A stretch of DNA of 64,000 bases from Mariniflexile fucanivorans (GCF_004341235.1 NZ_SLUP01000006.1:267443-331442), one strand, 5' to 3'; shown: positions 16,736 to 26,573, counted from the stretch's first letter. Notes: generated by a model not told the origin, from the sequence alone. Numbers and translations are program-made.

Positions 16736-18583
16736 TTATTTTTTGCTTTTTGCTGCTTTACCATCCATTTTATCTTTAAGAGCTTGTAAAGCTTCGTTAG
16801 CATCACCTAAAGTTGGTTTTGCTTCGGCAGCTTGTGCTTCTATTTTCTTAGCAGCAGCTTTTACGTTTGCAATTTCTTCTGCTTTAAAAATAGCAGTGTG
16901 AGATGCTACAACACGTTTAAACTCTTTATTAAATTCAATAATTTTGAATTCAGCAGTTTCTCCTTTTGCTAATTTCTTACCATCTTCTTTTTCAAGGTGA
17001 CGTGTAGGAATGAATGCAACGATATCTTCGTTAAATTCTACAGTAGCTCCTTTATCAACGATTTCTGAAATAGTTCCTGAGTGAACAGTTTCTAAAGCGA
17101 AATCAGTTTCGTAAGCATCCCAAGGATTTACAGTTGTTTGTTTGTGACCTAAAGATAATTTACGTCCTTCAACATCTAACTCTAATACGATAACTTCTAA
17201 TTTATCTCCAGCTGCACAGAATTCAGATGGGTGTTTGATTTTCTTAGTCCAAGATAAATCTGAGATGTAAATTAATCCATCGATACCTTCTTCTAATTCA
17301 ACGAAAACACCAAAGTTTGTAAAGTTACGAACGATACCTGTGTGTTTAGAACCTAATGGGTATTTAGTTGTAATATCTGTCCAAGGATCTGAAGTTAATT
17401 GTTTAATACCTAAAGACATTTTGCGATCTTCTCTATCTAAAGTTAAGATAACTGCTTCAACTTCATCACCAACATTTACGAAATCTTGAGCCGAACGTAA
17501 GTGTGTAGACCAAGACATTTCAGAAACGTGGATTAAACCTTCAACACCATCTGCAACTTCAATAAATGCACCGTAATCGGCAATAACAACTACTTTACCT
17601 TTAACTTTATCTCCAACAGCAACCGTATCAGCTAATGCTTCCCATGGGTGTTTAGATAATTGTTTAAGACCTAATTGGATTCTTGATTTGTTTTCATCAA
17701 AATCAAGGATTACCACGTTAAGTTTTTGATCTAATTCTACAATCTCGTTTGGATGATTGATACGAGACCAAGATAAATCGGTAATGTGGATTAAACCATC
17801 TACACCACCAAGATCGATGAATACACCGTAAGAAGTAATATTTTTAACAATACCTTCTAATACTTGACCTTTTTCTAATTGACCAATAATTTCTTTTTTC
17901 TGTACTTCAATATCAGCTTCAATAAGCGCTTTATGAGATACTACTACGTTTTTGAATTCGTGGTTGATTTTCACAACTTTAAATTCCATAGTTTTATTTA
18001 CGTACTGATCGTAATCTCTAATTGGTTTAACGTCAATTTGAGAACCTGGTAAGAATGCTTCGATACCGAATACATCTACAATCATACCACCTTTAGTTCT
18101 ACATTTAACAAAACCATTAACGATTTCGCCAGTTTCATTAGCTTTAATAACGCGATCCCATGCTTTGATTACACGAGCTTTTCTGTGAGATAATACTAAT
18201 TGTCCAGTTGCATCTTCACGAACATCAATTAATACTTCTACTTTGTCACCAACTGCTAAACTTGGGTTGTAACGAAATTCGTTTAAAGAAATAACACCTT
18301 CAGATTTTGCATTGATATCAATAATCGCATCTCTATCAGAAATGTGAACTACAGTACCTTCAACAACTTCATCGTTTAATGTGTCAACGAAATTTTCTGC
18401 TACTAATTTTTCAAATTCTTGTAATTGTTTTTCATCAACTTCATCAATACCTTCTTGGTAATTGTGCCAGTTAAAGTCTTTTAAGAATTTTTCAGGATTT
18501 GCTTTAGCTTCAGATACTACTGGAGCCTCTACTGTTGGAGCGTTAGTTGCTTCAACTTCAACTTGATTTGCTTTTTCAGCCAT
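16736..18583 (-). CDS. rpsA: 30S ribosomal protein S1
   Basis: A 615-residue ribosomal protein that binds mRNA and helps it dock on the small subunit. Six S1 (OB-fold) repeats are visible at roughly 75-140, 155-225, 240-310, 325-395, 410-485 and 500-565; repeats 3-5 carry the usual G-V-F-I/V-x-L/V and G-L-I-H/Y-I/V-S/T-D/E-L/M-S-W motifs. An Ala/Glu-rich N-terminal tail of about 30 residues and a Lys-rich C-terminus flank them. It is monocistronic here: a terminator follows it and a promoter with a leader of about 155 bases precedes it. Confidence 0.96.
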   Translation of the reverse strand: MAEKANQVEVEATNAPTVEAPVVSEAKANPEKFLKDFNWHNYQEGIDEVDEKQLQEFEKLVAENFVDTLNDEVVEGTVVHISDRDAIIDINAKSEGVISLNEFRYNPSLAVGDKVEVLIDVREDATGQLVLSHRKARVIKAWDRVIKANETGEIVNGFVKCRTKGGMIVDVFGIEAFLPGSQIDVKPIRDYDQYVNKTMEFKVVKINHEFKNVVVSHKALIEADIEVQKKEIIGQLEKGQVLEGIVKNITSYGVFIDLGGVDGLIHITDLSWSRINHPNEIVELDQKLNVVILDFDENKSRIQLGLKQLSKHPWEALADTVAVGDKVKGKVVVIADYGAFIEVADGVEGLIHVSEMSWSTHLRSAQDFVNVGDEVEAVILTLDREDRKMSLGIKQLTSDPWTDITTKYPLGSKHTGIVRNFTNFGVFVELEEGIDGLIYISDLSWTKKIKHPSEFCAAGDKLEVIVLELDVEGRKLSLGHKQTTVNPWDAYETDFALETVHSGTISEIVDKGATVEFNEDIVAFIPTRHLEKEDGKKLAKGETAEFKIIEFNKEFKRVVASHTAIFKAEEIANVKAAAKKIEAQAAEAKPTLGDANEALQALKDKMDGKAAKSKK

Positions 18584-18601
18584 TTAAATAATTTGAAATG
18601 T

Positions 18602-18630
18602 GCTAGGAATCATTCTATTATGGTCCTAGC
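18602..18630 (-). promoter_or_regulatory. Hairpin in the rpsA 5' leader
   Basis: GCTAGGA pairs with TCCTAGC (7 of 7) around a 15-base loop, ending 18 bases upstream of the rpsA start codon on the minus strand. It could be an autoregulatory S1-binding structure, since S1 represses its own translation in Escherichia coli. That role is inferred from position only. Confidence 0.45.
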
Positions 18631-18746
18631 TACATTTGTTTTGTATTCTGTATGCTTCGGAAGATTTAAGCAATTTACACACAGAAGTGTTATTGTTTTT
18701 TGTTTCTCGTTCCTTTTATCTTTCCGACGATTTGCTAAAAGGAGTG

Positions 18747-18775
18747 CAAAAATACATATTATTAGGGTAATTACC
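18747..18775 (-). promoter_or_regulatory. Bacteroidota-type promoter of rpsA
   Basis: On the minus strand TTTA, 21 bases, then TATTTTTG, matching the TTTG-N19-21-TAnnTTTG form with one mismatch. It predicts a leader of about 155 bases. The remaining gap up to 18921 is AT-rich and shows nothing else that I can name. Confidence 0.5.
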
Positions 18776-18921
18776 TAAAAATGAGTGAATGAAATTAATG
18801 TGACTTTTGTTTCCTTTTAGTGTCTAAATATCAAAGCACAAAAGTTAACTTTAAATTAATAAAATATGGCTGAATAATTCAGTATATTTAAACAGAATAA
18901 ACTATTAAAATATTTATAATT

Positions 18922-19302
18922 ATGGCAGTAAAAGCAAAATACCAATCGGTTTTAGATTTAGGAGAAAAACTAAACATTCAAAATGGTGATGTAACAGAAG
19001 AAAACGGCGTTTTAAAAGTAAAAGGAACGGCAAACACACCTTATGAAAAAAACATAATTTGGGATAAAATAAAAGAAATAGGTGGTGAAAACCCAAGCGA
19101 TATTAAAGCGAACATTACAGTTGCTGATGAAAGCATTTATGCAAAACACACTGTAAAAAGTGGTGAAACTTTAGGAAAAATTGCAAAACAATATTATGAT
19201 AACGCCTCAAAATACAATGCTATTTTTGAAGCAAATACTAGTATTTTGAAAAACCCAGATTTAATTCACCCAGGGCAAGAATTAGTGATTCCTAATATAT
19301 AA
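18922..19302 (+). CDS. BON-like plus LysM domain protein (Kbp/YgaU-like)
   Basis: A 126-residue protein with no signal peptide. Residues about 1-70 look like a BON-type domain (VLKVKGTANTPYEKN), and residues about 74-124 are a LysM module (H-T-V-K-S-G-E-T-L-G-K-I-A, ending N-P-D-L-I-H-P-G-Q-E-L-V-I-P). This two-domain plan matches the Escherichia coli potassium-binding protein Kbp (YgaU), a cytoplasmic potassium sensor. Lack of an export signal argues against a peptidoglycan role. It has its own terminator. Confidence 0.8.
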   Translation: MAVKAKYQSVLDLGEKLNIQNGDVTEENGVLKVKGTANTPYEKNIIWDKIKEIGGENPSDIKANITVADESIYAKHTVKSGETLGKIAKQYYDNASKYNAIFEANTSILKNPDLIHPGQELVIPNI

Positions 19303-19324
19303 GAATTACAATAAAATTATTTAG

Positions 19325-19356
19325 AAAGACGAATCGAAAGGTTCGTCTTTTTTTTT
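19325..19356 (+). terminator. Terminator after the LysM gene
   Basis: AAAGACGAA pairs with TTCGTCTTT around an 8-base loop, followed by further T residues. It starts 22 bases after the stop codon. Confidence 0.9.
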
Positions 19357-19416
19357 GCCACGAATTGACGAATATTGATTAGATGATTCAACAAAAAACA
19401 TTGGTGTATTCGTGGC
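19357..19416. repeat. Inverted repeat GCCACGAAT...ATTCGTGGC
   Basis: Perfect 9-bp arms at 19357-19365 and 19408-19416 enclose 42 bases, which include an extra GACGAAT. It sits between the LysM terminator and the end of cmk. The arms resemble short interspersed sequences that I have seen in flavobacterial intergenic regions, but no second copy was found in this window. Confidence 0.5.
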
Positions 19417-19428
19417 TCATGTAATTTA

Positions 19429-20127
19429 TTATTTTACTGAACTTTCTAATGTTGTTTTTGCTAGCTTTAATATTTTATCAAACTGCTCTTGCAAACTCAT
19501 ATTTGAATTATCAATTTGAATAGCGTCTTTGGCTTTTCTTAAAGGTGAATCTTCTCGGTTTGTATCAATATAATCACGTTCTTGAACGTTTTTTAAAACT
19601 GCTTCATAAGTAACATCATCACCCCTTTCAATTAATTCTGAATAACGTCTTTGTGCTCTGGTTTCTGCAGAAGCAGTCATAAATAATTTAAGTTCAGCAT
19701 CAGTAAACACAACGGTTCCAATATCTCGACCGTCCATAACCACGCCCCCATCTTTTCCTAATTGCTGTTGTTTTTCTACTAATTTTTGGCGAACTTCAGA
19801 TATTTCGGCCACTTTACTAACAAAGCCTGATACTTCTAACGTGCGAACGTCGTTTTCAATATTAACACCATTCAAATATACTTCTGCAAAACCCATTGCA
19901 TTATTAAACTTGAAACTAATATTGATGGTGTTTAACTTAGCAACTAAACCTTCTACGTTAAAATGTTTGTCGTCAATAAATCCATTTTGCATGGCATAGT
20001 AAGTAACTGCTCTGTACATCGCCCCAGAATCTACATAAACATAGCCTAAATGTTTTGCTATTTGTTTGGCTACTGTACTTTTTCCTGTGGAAGAAAACCC
20101 GTCTATGGCGATAGTGATGTTTTTCAT
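19429..20127 (-). CDS. cmk: Cytidylate kinase
   Basis: A 232-residue nucleoside monophosphate kinase that phosphorylates CMP and dCMP using ATP. The P-loop G-F-S-S-T-G-K-S-T is at residues 10-18, Y-V-D-S-G-A-M-Y-R-A at about 30-39, and V-M-D-G-R-D-I-G-T-V near 129-138, as in the family. The substrate and lid motif R-A-Q-R-R-Y is near 156. Order porQ-cmk next to lon is common in flavobacteria. The gap upstream, between it and porQ, holds the largest octamer array of the window. Confidence 0.95.
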   Translation of the reverse strand: MKNITIAIDGFSSTGKSTVAKQIAKHLGYVYVDSGAMYRAVTYYAMQNGFIDDKHFNVEGLVAKLNTINISFKFNNAMGFAEVYLNGVNIENDVRTLEVSGFVSKVAEISEVRQKLVEKQQQLGKDGGVVMDGRDIGTVVFTDAELKLFMTASAETRAQRRYSELIERGDDVTYEAVLKNVQERDYIDTNREDSPLRKAKDAIQIDNSNMSLQEQFDKILKLAKTTLESSVK

Positions 20128-20176
20128 TTTGATGTAGGGTTATGATGTTATATTCGATATTAATTTGGCACTTTTA

Positions 20177-20240
20177 AACTGATGAACTGATAAACTGATA
20201 AACTGATGAACTGATAAACTGATAAACTCATAAACTCATA
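20177..20240. repeat. Octamer array AAACNNAT, locus 3 (cmk / porQ gap)
   Basis: Eight uninterrupted 8-base units (AACTGATG or AACTGATA, then two AACTCATA). Read in register they are AAACTGAT / GAACTGAT / AAACTCAT. The array starts 49 bases upstream of the cmk start and ends just after the porQ stop. Confidence 0.9.
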
Positions 20241-20247
20241 AACTTTT

Positions 20248-21267
20248 TTACTGCAAATCTATTTGCAAACCAAAAAAGTTTGAATTGGCGGCACTTGTAT
20301 ATTTAGCATGCGTATAACTAAATCGCATTTTATTCATTTTTATTGAAAAACCAGCTGATAAGCCTGAAAAATTTCGTTGGTCTACAATTCTTAATTCTTC
20401 GGCTCTTCTAAAATTATATCCTAGTCGGATGTTGAATCCGCCTTCAGGAAAAATCTCAGCACCAAAAATACTGTGACGCATTACCTGACCTAAAAAACCA
20501 ATTTTTTCATCTGTTTGATTGCCACTTAAATCGCTAGTTGTTCTCGCTGGATTTGGTCGTGCAATGGGCCATTCCTGTAAATTTTCTAAAGTAATATGCC
20601 AACGAATGGGTACATTTTCTAAACTTTGCGACATACCAAAATCGACTTCAAAAGGCAATTTTTCATTTAAACCTGCATAGGTTGTAATTTGAGTTCCGAA
20701 ATTTCGAATTGCTAAAGCTGCATGAAAATCTAAATATTCATTAATGTAAAGTAAACCGATATCTACAGCTGCACCAAGTGAATTATATTGTTCTAAGTTA
20801 GAAGTAATTAATTTTGCATTTGCACCCAGATAAAAATCGGAATATCCAATTTGAGTTGCATAACCAAAAGATAAAGACGCTTCATTTCCTGTAAAGGTAC
20901 CTGTTGAATTTCCATCTTCATCATAACCATCAAACGAGCCATAATTAATATAGGTTATACCAGCATGAAAAGTTTGTGTGCGTCTATCAACCGTATAGGC
21001 GTAAGCCGCTGTACCGTAACTAATACCACCCAAATAACTAGAGTAATTTAATGCCAATTGGTTATCCATATCAACATTTATGGTTGCTGGATTATAGAGC
21101 GCCTGTGTTACATCGTAATCTACTATAGTTAGTACCTTACCTCCCAAAGCTGCTTGACGAGGAGACGACACCAAATTCAGGAATTGATAGGTAGATTCAC
21201 CTCCAACCTGTGCATAGGTTAAGCTCGTAAAAAACAAACAAAAAGTAGCAATAATTTTCTTCAGCAT
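20248..21267 (-). CDS. porQ: Type IX secretion system protein PorQ
   Basis: A 339-residue outer-membrane beta-barrel protein of the PorV/PorQ (FadL-like) family. Signal peptide to about residue 19 (LTYAQV); the family opening T-Y-Q-F-L-N-L-V-S-S-P-R-Q-A-A-L-G-G-K at about 25-43; then alternating strands through to the C-terminal I-D-L-Q. PorQ belongs to the T9SS attachment apparatus at the cell surface in Porphyromonas. Finding it beside cmk and lon fits its usual neighbourhood. It is core machinery, whereas the PorP/SprF genes in this window are substrate partners. Confidence 0.9.
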   Translation of the reverse strand: MLKKIIATFCLFFTSLTYAQVGGESTYQFLNLVSSPRQAALGGKVLTIVDYDVTQALYNPATINVDMDNQLALNYSSYLGGISYGTAAYAYTVDRRTQTFHAGITYINYGSFDGYDEDGNSTGTFTGNEASLSFGYATQIGYSDFYLGANAKLITSNLEQYNSLGAAVDIGLLYINEYLDFHAALAIRNFGTQITTYAGLNEKLPFEVDFGMSQSLENVPIRWHITLENLQEWPIARPNPARTTSDLSGNQTDEKIGFLGQVMRHSIFGAEIFPEGGFNIRLGYNFRRAEELRIVDQRNFSGLSAGFSIKMNKMRFSYTHAKYTSAANSNFFGLQIDLQ

Positions 21268-21332
21268 ATTTACGACACAAAGTAAGTAAATCTATCTTAA
21301 AACGGTTGTATGAATCTTTTATTTTAAATCAT

Positions 21333-21364
21333 AAAAAAACCTCGAAGTGAATCGAGGTCTTTTA
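21333..21364 (-). terminator. Terminator of lon
   Basis: On the minus strand ACCTCGA pairs with TCGAGGT around a 6-base loop and is followed by a T run. It begins about 10 bases after the lon stop. Confidence 0.85.
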
Positions 21365-21374
21365 GCTTAACTTT

Positions 21375-23825
21375 TTAAAGTGTCTTTGCTTTTGCAACCT
21401 TTTGATTTGTGAGCGCTAACTTTATAACATCACTCATATCGGATACGTAATGAAACGTTAATCCTTTTACATAATCTGGTTTTATTTCTTCAATATCGCG
21501 TCGGTTTTCTTCACAAAGCAATATTTCTTTAATTCGAGCACGTTTTGCCGCCAGAATTTTTTCTTTAATACCACCAACAGGAAGCACTTTTCCACGCAAT
21601 GTAATTTCGCCCGTCATCGCTAAACTTTTCTTCACTTTTCTTTGCGTGAATAAAGATACTAATGAGGTTAACATCGTAACGCCCGCACTGGGTCCGTCTT
21701 TTGGTGTTGCACCTTCTGGTACGTGAATATGCACATTATATTTTTCAAAAACATCCGAATTAATTCCAAATTCATCAGCGTTCGATTTAATATATTCCAT
21801 AGCAATAGTTGCCGATTCTTTCATAACCGTACCTAAATTACCTGTAATGGTCATGGTACCTTTTCCTTTTGAAAGAATAGATTCTATGAACAAAATATCA
21901 CCACCAACACTCGTCCATGCTAAACCAGTAACCACACCCGCAACATTATTATTTTCATATTTATCACGTTCCATTTTAGGGCCGCCCAATACTTCAATAA
22001 CATCTTCGTTAGTTACTTTTATATTGTAATCTTCTTCCATCGCAATGTTTTTGGCAGAATGTCGCACCATTTTTGCGATTTGTTTTTCCAATCCACGCAC
22101 ACCAGATTCTCGCGTATAACCTTCAACAATTTTTTCTAATTGTGCTTTGCCAATTTTAAGGTTAGCATCGGTTAAGCCGTGTTCTTTTAATTGCTTAGGA
22201 AGTAAATGGCGTTTCCCAATTTCAACCTTTTCTTCAATAGTATAACCAGTTACGTTGATAATTTCCATACGGTCTCTCAGTGCTGGCTGAATGGTTGACA
22301 AGCTATTTGAAGTAGCAATAAACATGACTTTAGAAAGGTCGTAACCCATTTCTAAAAAGTTATCATAAAACTCACTATTTTGTTCCGGGTCTAACACTTC
22401 AAGCATTGCTGAAGAAGGATCTCCTTGATGTGAATTCGATAATTTATCAATTTCATCTAAAACAAACACCGGATTGGATGTTCCCGCCTTTTTTAAACTT
22501 TGAATAATACGCCCCGGCATAGCACCAATATAGGTTTTTCTATGGCCTCGAATCTCCGCTTCATCACGCAAACCACCTAACGAAATACGTACATATTCCC
22601 TACCCAACGCTTCTGCAATCGATTTTCCTAAAGATGTTTTACCAACTCCCGGAGGACCGTACAAACATAAAATGGGCGATTTCATGTCGTTACGCAATTT
22701 TAAGACCGCTAGATATTCAATTATGCGTCGTTTTACATCTTCCAAACCAAAATGATCGCGGTCCAGAATTCTCATGGCGCGTTTTAAATCGAATTTATCT
22801 TTGCTGAATTCATTCCAAGGTAAATCTAAAAAAAGTTCCAAATAATTACGCTGTATGGAATATTCTGCCACTTGCGGGTTCATGCGTTGCATTTTAGCAA
22901 GTTCTTTTTCAAAATGTTTAGCTACTTTTTCATCCCAAACTTTTTCATCGGCACGTAAACGCATTTCCTCAACTTCTTCGTCATGGTTAACACCACCCAA
23001 TTCCTCTTGAATGGTTTTCATTTGTTGATGCAAGAAATATTCGCGTTGTTGCTGACTCATATCCATCTGCACTTTAGACTGAATATCATTTTTAAGTTCC
23101 AATTTTTGAAACTCGACATTCATAAACTTAAGTGTTGCAAGTGCACGTTTTTTAAGATCGTCAATTTCTAAAAGTGCTTGTTTTTCATCAACTGAAAGAT
23201 TCATATTTGATGACACAAAATTGATTAAAAAAGAATCACTTTCAATATTTTTTATTGCGAAAGACGCCTCACTTGGAATATTCGGGCTTTCCTTAATAAT
23301 ACTAAGTGCTAATTCTTTAATAGATTCAATAATAGCTAAAAATTCCTTATTTTTTTGTGCAGGTCTTGCCTCTGGAATGTCTCTAACGGTAGCATTCATA
23401 TAGGGATCTTCCGTAAGAACTTCAGCCACTTTAAAGCGTTTTTTACCTTGAATGATAACCGTTACGTTACCATCGGGCATTTTTAAAACACGTAAAATTT
23501 TGGCAACAGTACCTATTTCGTGAATTTCTTTTGCCGAAGGATTTTCAACCGATTCATCTTTTTGGGCCACCACACCTATTACTTTATTACCTTTATTCGC
23601 ATCGTTAATCAATCGGATTGATTTATCACGACCTGCTGTAATAGGAATAACCACCCCAGGAAATAATACCGTGTTCCGCAAAGATAAAATAGGTAGTGTT
23701 TCGGGTAATTTTTCGTTGTTTATTTCTGCTTCGTCTTCAGGTGTCATTAATGGGATTAATTCTGAATTCTCATCAAAATCCTGTAATGACAAACTGTCTA
23801 GAGATATAAAATTAGATTTTTTCAT
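21375..23825 (-). CDS. lon: ATP-dependent protease Lon
   Basis: An 816-residue cytoplasmic AAA+ serine protease that degrades misfolded and regulatory proteins. The N-terminal LON substrate-binding domain spans about 40-240, followed by coiled-coil. Walker A G-P-P-G-V-G-K-T is near 390 and Walker B V-F-V-L-D-E-I-D near 453. The C-terminal peptidase domain has the Ser-Lys dyad, with Ser about 713 in D-G-P-S-A-G and Lys about 754 in G-G-I-K-E-K. All parts are intact. It is divergent from the lipoprotein at 24065 across a 239-base AT-rich gap in which I found no clear heat-shock operator. Confidence 0.96.
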   Translation of the reverse strand: MKKSNFISLDSLSLQDFDENSELIPLMTPEDEAEINNEKLPETLPILSLRNTVLFPGVVIPITAGRDKSIRLINDANKGNKVIGVVAQKDESVENPSAKEIHEIGTVAKILRVLKMPDGNVTVIIQGKKRFKVAEVLTEDPYMNATVRDIPEARPAQKNKEFLAIIESIKELALSIIKESPNIPSEASFAIKNIESDSFLINFVSSNMNLSVDEKQALLEIDDLKKRALATLKFMNVEFQKLELKNDIQSKVQMDMSQQQREYFLHQQMKTIQEELGGVNHDEEVEEMRLRADEKVWDEKVAKHFEKELAKMQRMNPQVAEYSIQRNYLELFLDLPWNEFSKDKFDLKRAMRILDRDHFGLEDVKRRIIEYLAVLKLRNDMKSPILCLYGPPGVGKTSLGKSIAEALGREYVRISLGGLRDEAEIRGHRKTYIGAMPGRIIQSLKKAGTSNPVFVLDEIDKLSNSHQGDPSSAMLEVLDPEQNSEFYDNFLEMGYDLSKVMFIATSNSLSTIQPALRDRMEIINVTGYTIEEKVEIGKRHLLPKQLKEHGLTDANLKIGKAQLEKIVEGYTRESGVRGLEKQIAKMVRHSAKNIAMEEDYNIKVTNEDVIEVLGGPKMERDKYENNNVAGVVTGLAWTSVGGDILFIESILSKGKGTMTITGNLGTVMKESATIAMEYIKSNADEFGINSDVFEKYNVHIHVPEGATPKDGPSAGVTMLTSLVSLFTQRKVKKSLAMTGEITLRGKVLPVGGIKEKILAAKRARIKEILLCEENRRDIEEIKPDYVKGLTFHYVSDMSDVIKLALTNQKVAKAKTL

Positions 23826-24064
23826 ATATGTATTTAGGTCAATTTGTCATAAAAACAATTGAATCCTTAATTTTTAATAATTTACAAAAAATAATATAGT
23901 TCTGAATATCAATACATTATAATAAACGTATCATATTTATTCATTATATGTTTTCAATACTCATGCCAATCATACAATGCTGTTCATCTAATTTCATTAA
24001 AAGAATCAAATATTGTAGGATTTTAATTCTATATTGCGGCTTAAATCTTAAATAAAATATAAAA

Positions 24065-24862
24065 ATGAAATTACAATTATTACTATTTACATTATGCATT
24101 ACTATCTTTTCTTGTAGTACCGAATCTTTGGATAATTCCGAAAAAGAAACTACCGATTCAACATTATTAAAAAAAGTAATTTACGATAAAGATACAGAAG
24201 ATGAATATATAGTAACTTATAGCTATGATGAGAACAAATTAACTAAGCTTGAGGGTGAAGATGGCTACAAAAACGTTTATACCTATGAAGGTGATTTATT
24301 AGTTAAAGAAGAGAGTTTCTTGGATGGTGAACTTGGTGCTTATGTTACATTAGAATACAACTCTGTTGGTGTGTTAGTACAATATAAAGAGTATTGGTTA
24401 GATTCATCTGGTCTACCAGAAAGTACATACAAACATGTATTAACCTATAACAGTGATAAAACGATAACAAATGACGTTTACACAGGTGACCATAATTCGC
24501 AGACTGAACTTTATTTTACTGAGTTAATTTCATTCGATGGAAAAAATATTTCAAAATTAAAAGATAATGATAACGTTACTGAATATTTATATTCTTACGA
24601 TGATAAAAATGGAATGTTTAAAAATGTACATGCCATCGAAGTTCTAAATCTTTTATCGCAAAATGAATTTGGACCATATATAATGGGTAACACTAATAAT
24701 ATTACTATCGATAAAGAAATATATGATCAACAATCCAATCACACTACATCTGAGTATATATATAATGAAAATGACTATCCTGTATCAGCTATAAACAAGT
24801 ATTATAATAACGGGGTTTTGGATGAACAACAAACAGAAACTATTAACTTCTATTATGAATAA
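24065..24862 (+). CDS. Hypothetical lipoprotein with YD-type strands
   Basis: A 265-residue probable lipoprotein: the signal peptide ends T-I-F-S-C-S, with Cys17 the likely lipidated residue, followed by a Ser/Thr/Glu linker. The rest is a run of short strands with Y-S-Y-D, Y-T-Y-E and Y-I-Y-N motifs spaced about 20-25 residues apart. That pattern suggests an RHS/YD-like or beta-solenoid fold, common in Bacteroidota lipoproteins of unknown function. No enzyme motif is visible. A strong terminator follows. Confidence 0.7.
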   Translation: MKLQLLLFTLCITIFSCSTESLDNSEKETTDSTLLKKVIYDKDTEDEYIVTYSYDENKLTKLEGEDGYKNVYTYEGDLLVKEESFLDGELGAYVTLEYNSVGVLVQYKEYWLDSSGLPESTYKHVLTYNSDKTITNDVYTGDHNSQTELYFTELISFDGKNISKLKDNDNVTEYLYSYDDKNGMFKNVHAIEVLNLLSQNEFGPYIMGNTNNITIDKEIYDQQSNHTTSEYIYNENDYPVSAINKYYNNGVLDEQQTETINFYYE

Positions 24863-24877
24863 TAACCAAATACCCTT

Positions 24878-24923
24878 AAAACAAATGCTTATTCATTAAT
24901 TTTGAATAAGCATTTGTTTTTTT
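24878..24923. terminator. Bidirectional terminator between convergent genes
   Basis: A 17-bp perfect stem, AAACAAATGCTTATTCA with its complement, around an 8-base loop, with A and T runs on both sides. It serves both the lipoprotein (plus) and the rhomboid gene (minus). Confidence 0.9.
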
Positions 24924-24937
24924 GGATAAGCTTTATT

Positions 24938-25588
24938 TTAAAGTTTACCTGCTTTCTTCAAAATAAACAATAAAATGATGGGTATTAACAATAAACCAAT
25001 CATAAGTAAATTGGTTTGAAATAAATAAGGTGCTAAAATTAATGTGGTTATAAAACCACCTATGGCGCCACCAAAATGCGCATCGTGACCAATATTACCT
25101 ACTCGATTTTTCATTCCGTAAATAGAATATAATAGGTATCCGATGCCAAATAAATAAGCTGGAATGGGAATAGGTACAAAAAACATATATAAATTCATTC
25201 CTGGTTGCAACAAAATAGCGGCATATAAAATACCTGTAACCGCTCCACTAGCTCCAACAGCACTGTAATGATATTCATTTTTATGAAATAATAAAGAAAG
25301 TAAACTACCAGCAACTAAGCTCACTATATAAATAATAATAAACCCAAGCGGTTGTACATAATTAATAACAGGGCCAGCAAAAAAGTATAAAGTTAGCATG
25401 TTGAACAACAAATGCTGCGTATCTACATGCAGAAATCCAGAACTAAACATGCGTATTTTTTCGCCTCTTTGTACACCACCTACATTAAATTTATATTTAT
25501 CAAAAAAAGCATAATCGCCAAAGCCCTTATAGGATATAATAACATTTGCTGCTATAATAATGACGGTTAGTAAATCTAAATTGCCCAT
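24938..25588 (-). CDS. Rhomboid family intramembrane serine protease
   Basis: A 216-residue membrane protein with about six transmembrane helices. The catalytic Ser114 lies in G-A-S-G (112-115) and the catalytic His171 in A-H-F-G-G (170-174). An H-x-x-x-N motif (H59 to N63 in H-L-L-F-N) supports the oxyanion site. Rhomboids cleave transmembrane segments of other proteins; the substrate here is unknown. Its start lies 63 bases from the divergent acyltransferase gene. Confidence 0.92.
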   Translation of the reverse strand: MGNLDLLTVIIIAANVIISYKGFGDYAFFDKYKFNVGGVQRGEKIRMFSSGFLHVDTQHLLFNMLTLYFFAGPVINYVQPLGFIIIYIVSLVAGSLLSLLFHKNEYHYSAVGASGAVTGILYAAILLQPGMNLYMFFVPIPIPAYLFGIGYLLYSIYGMKNRVGNIGHDAHFGGAIGGFITTLILAPYLFQTNLLMIGLLLIPIILLFILKKAGKL

Positions 25589-25619
25589 GTAGTGTCAAGG
25601 TTTAAGTTCAAAATTAGCA

Positions 25620-25627
25620 TATATTTG
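25620..25627 (+). promoter_or_regulatory. Candidate -7 box of the acyltransferase gene
   Basis: TATATTTG matches the Bacteroidota -7 consensus TAnnTTTG, 25 bases before the start codon. No TTTG is at the expected upstream distance. Confidence 0.4.
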
Positions 25628-25651
25628 CTGCTACAAATCTAAAATTATTTC

Positions 25652-26521
25652 ATGCAATTATTAGCATATATTCTTATTTATCCCATTTTATGGTTGGTTT
25701 CCATACTTCCGTTTAGATTACTTTACTTGGTTTCCGATGGTTTATATCTATTGCTTTACTATTTAATTGGATATCGTAAAAAGGTAGTTTACAACAATTT
25801 AAAACTTGTTTTTCCTGAGAAATCTGAAACTGAATTAAAAAAAATTCAAAAAAAATTCTATAAGCATCTATGCGATATGTTTTTAGAAATGGCAAAAACC
25901 ATGACTATTTCTGAAAAAGAATTGAAAAAGCGTTTTAAGATATTAAATCCCGAGGAATTTCAACGTTTGGAAAGTTTAAACAAAAGCGTGATTTTAATTT
26001 TTGGGCATTATGCCAGTTGGGAATGGTCCATCGTTATTCAAAACTATGTTAATTTTAAAGGGTTGGCAGTATATAAGAGGCTTGCAAATAGATATTTTGA
26101 TAAATTGGTAAAAGATATTCGTTCAAAATTTAATACCGATTTAATAAGTACCAAAGAAACCATTCATACTATTAATGATATGGAAGCTAAAGGGATAAAA
26201 AGTGTTACTGGTTTTTTAAGTGACCAATCTCCCAGACTAACAAAAGACGTATATTGGGGGACATTTATGGGTATTGACGTACCTTGCTTTACTGGCGCAG
26301 AACGGTTGGCTAAAAAGTTAGATTTAACAACTGTTTATTTAAAGGTGAATAAAGTGAAACGTGGTTATTATGAGGCGGAAGTTATTACACTAACTGAAAA
26401 CCCAAATGACTATAAAGACTACGAATTAACCGATATGTTTTTACGAGAAGTTGAAAAACAAATTTATCAAGCTCCTGAATACTATTTCTGGACTCATAAG
26501 CGCTGGAAACATACTCGTTAA
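25652..26521 (+). CDS. LpxL/HtrB-type lysophospholipid acyltransferase
   Basis: A 289-residue inner-membrane acyltransferase of the lipid A late-acyltransferase family. A hydrophobic N-terminus (about 1-40) anchors it. The catalytic H-x4-E motif is H119-Y-A-S-W-E124 in F-G-H-Y-A-S-W-E-W. K-R-L-A-N-R-Y-F-D near 149 and S-D-Q-S-P near 191 are family landmarks. It probably adds a secondary acyl chain to lipid A; aminolipid acylation is an alternative because the family is broad in Bacteroidota. Confidence 0.88.
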   Translation: MQLLAYILIYPILWLVSILPFRLLYLVSDGLYLLLYYLIGYRKKVVYNNLKLVFPEKSETELKKIQKKFYKHLCDMFLEMAKTMTISEKELKKRFKILNPEEFQRLESLNKSVILIFGHYASWEWSIVIQNYVNFKGLAVYKRLANRYFDKLVKDIRSKFNTDLISTKETIHTINDMEAKGIKSVTGFLSDQSPRLTKDVYWGTFMGIDVPCFTGAERLAKKLDLTTVYLKVNKVKRGYYEAEVITLTENPNDYKDYELTDMFLREVEKQIYQAPEYYFWTHKRWKHTR

Positions 26522-26573
26522 TAATTTTTTAATTGATGCAAACTTCAATTTGAGAGATTACTTTCATTATAGA

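Noticed and set aside
23826..24064. Heat-shock operator (CIRCE-like) upstream of lon
   Set aside because: No TTAGCACTC-type inverted repeat or similar palindrome is present in the gap.
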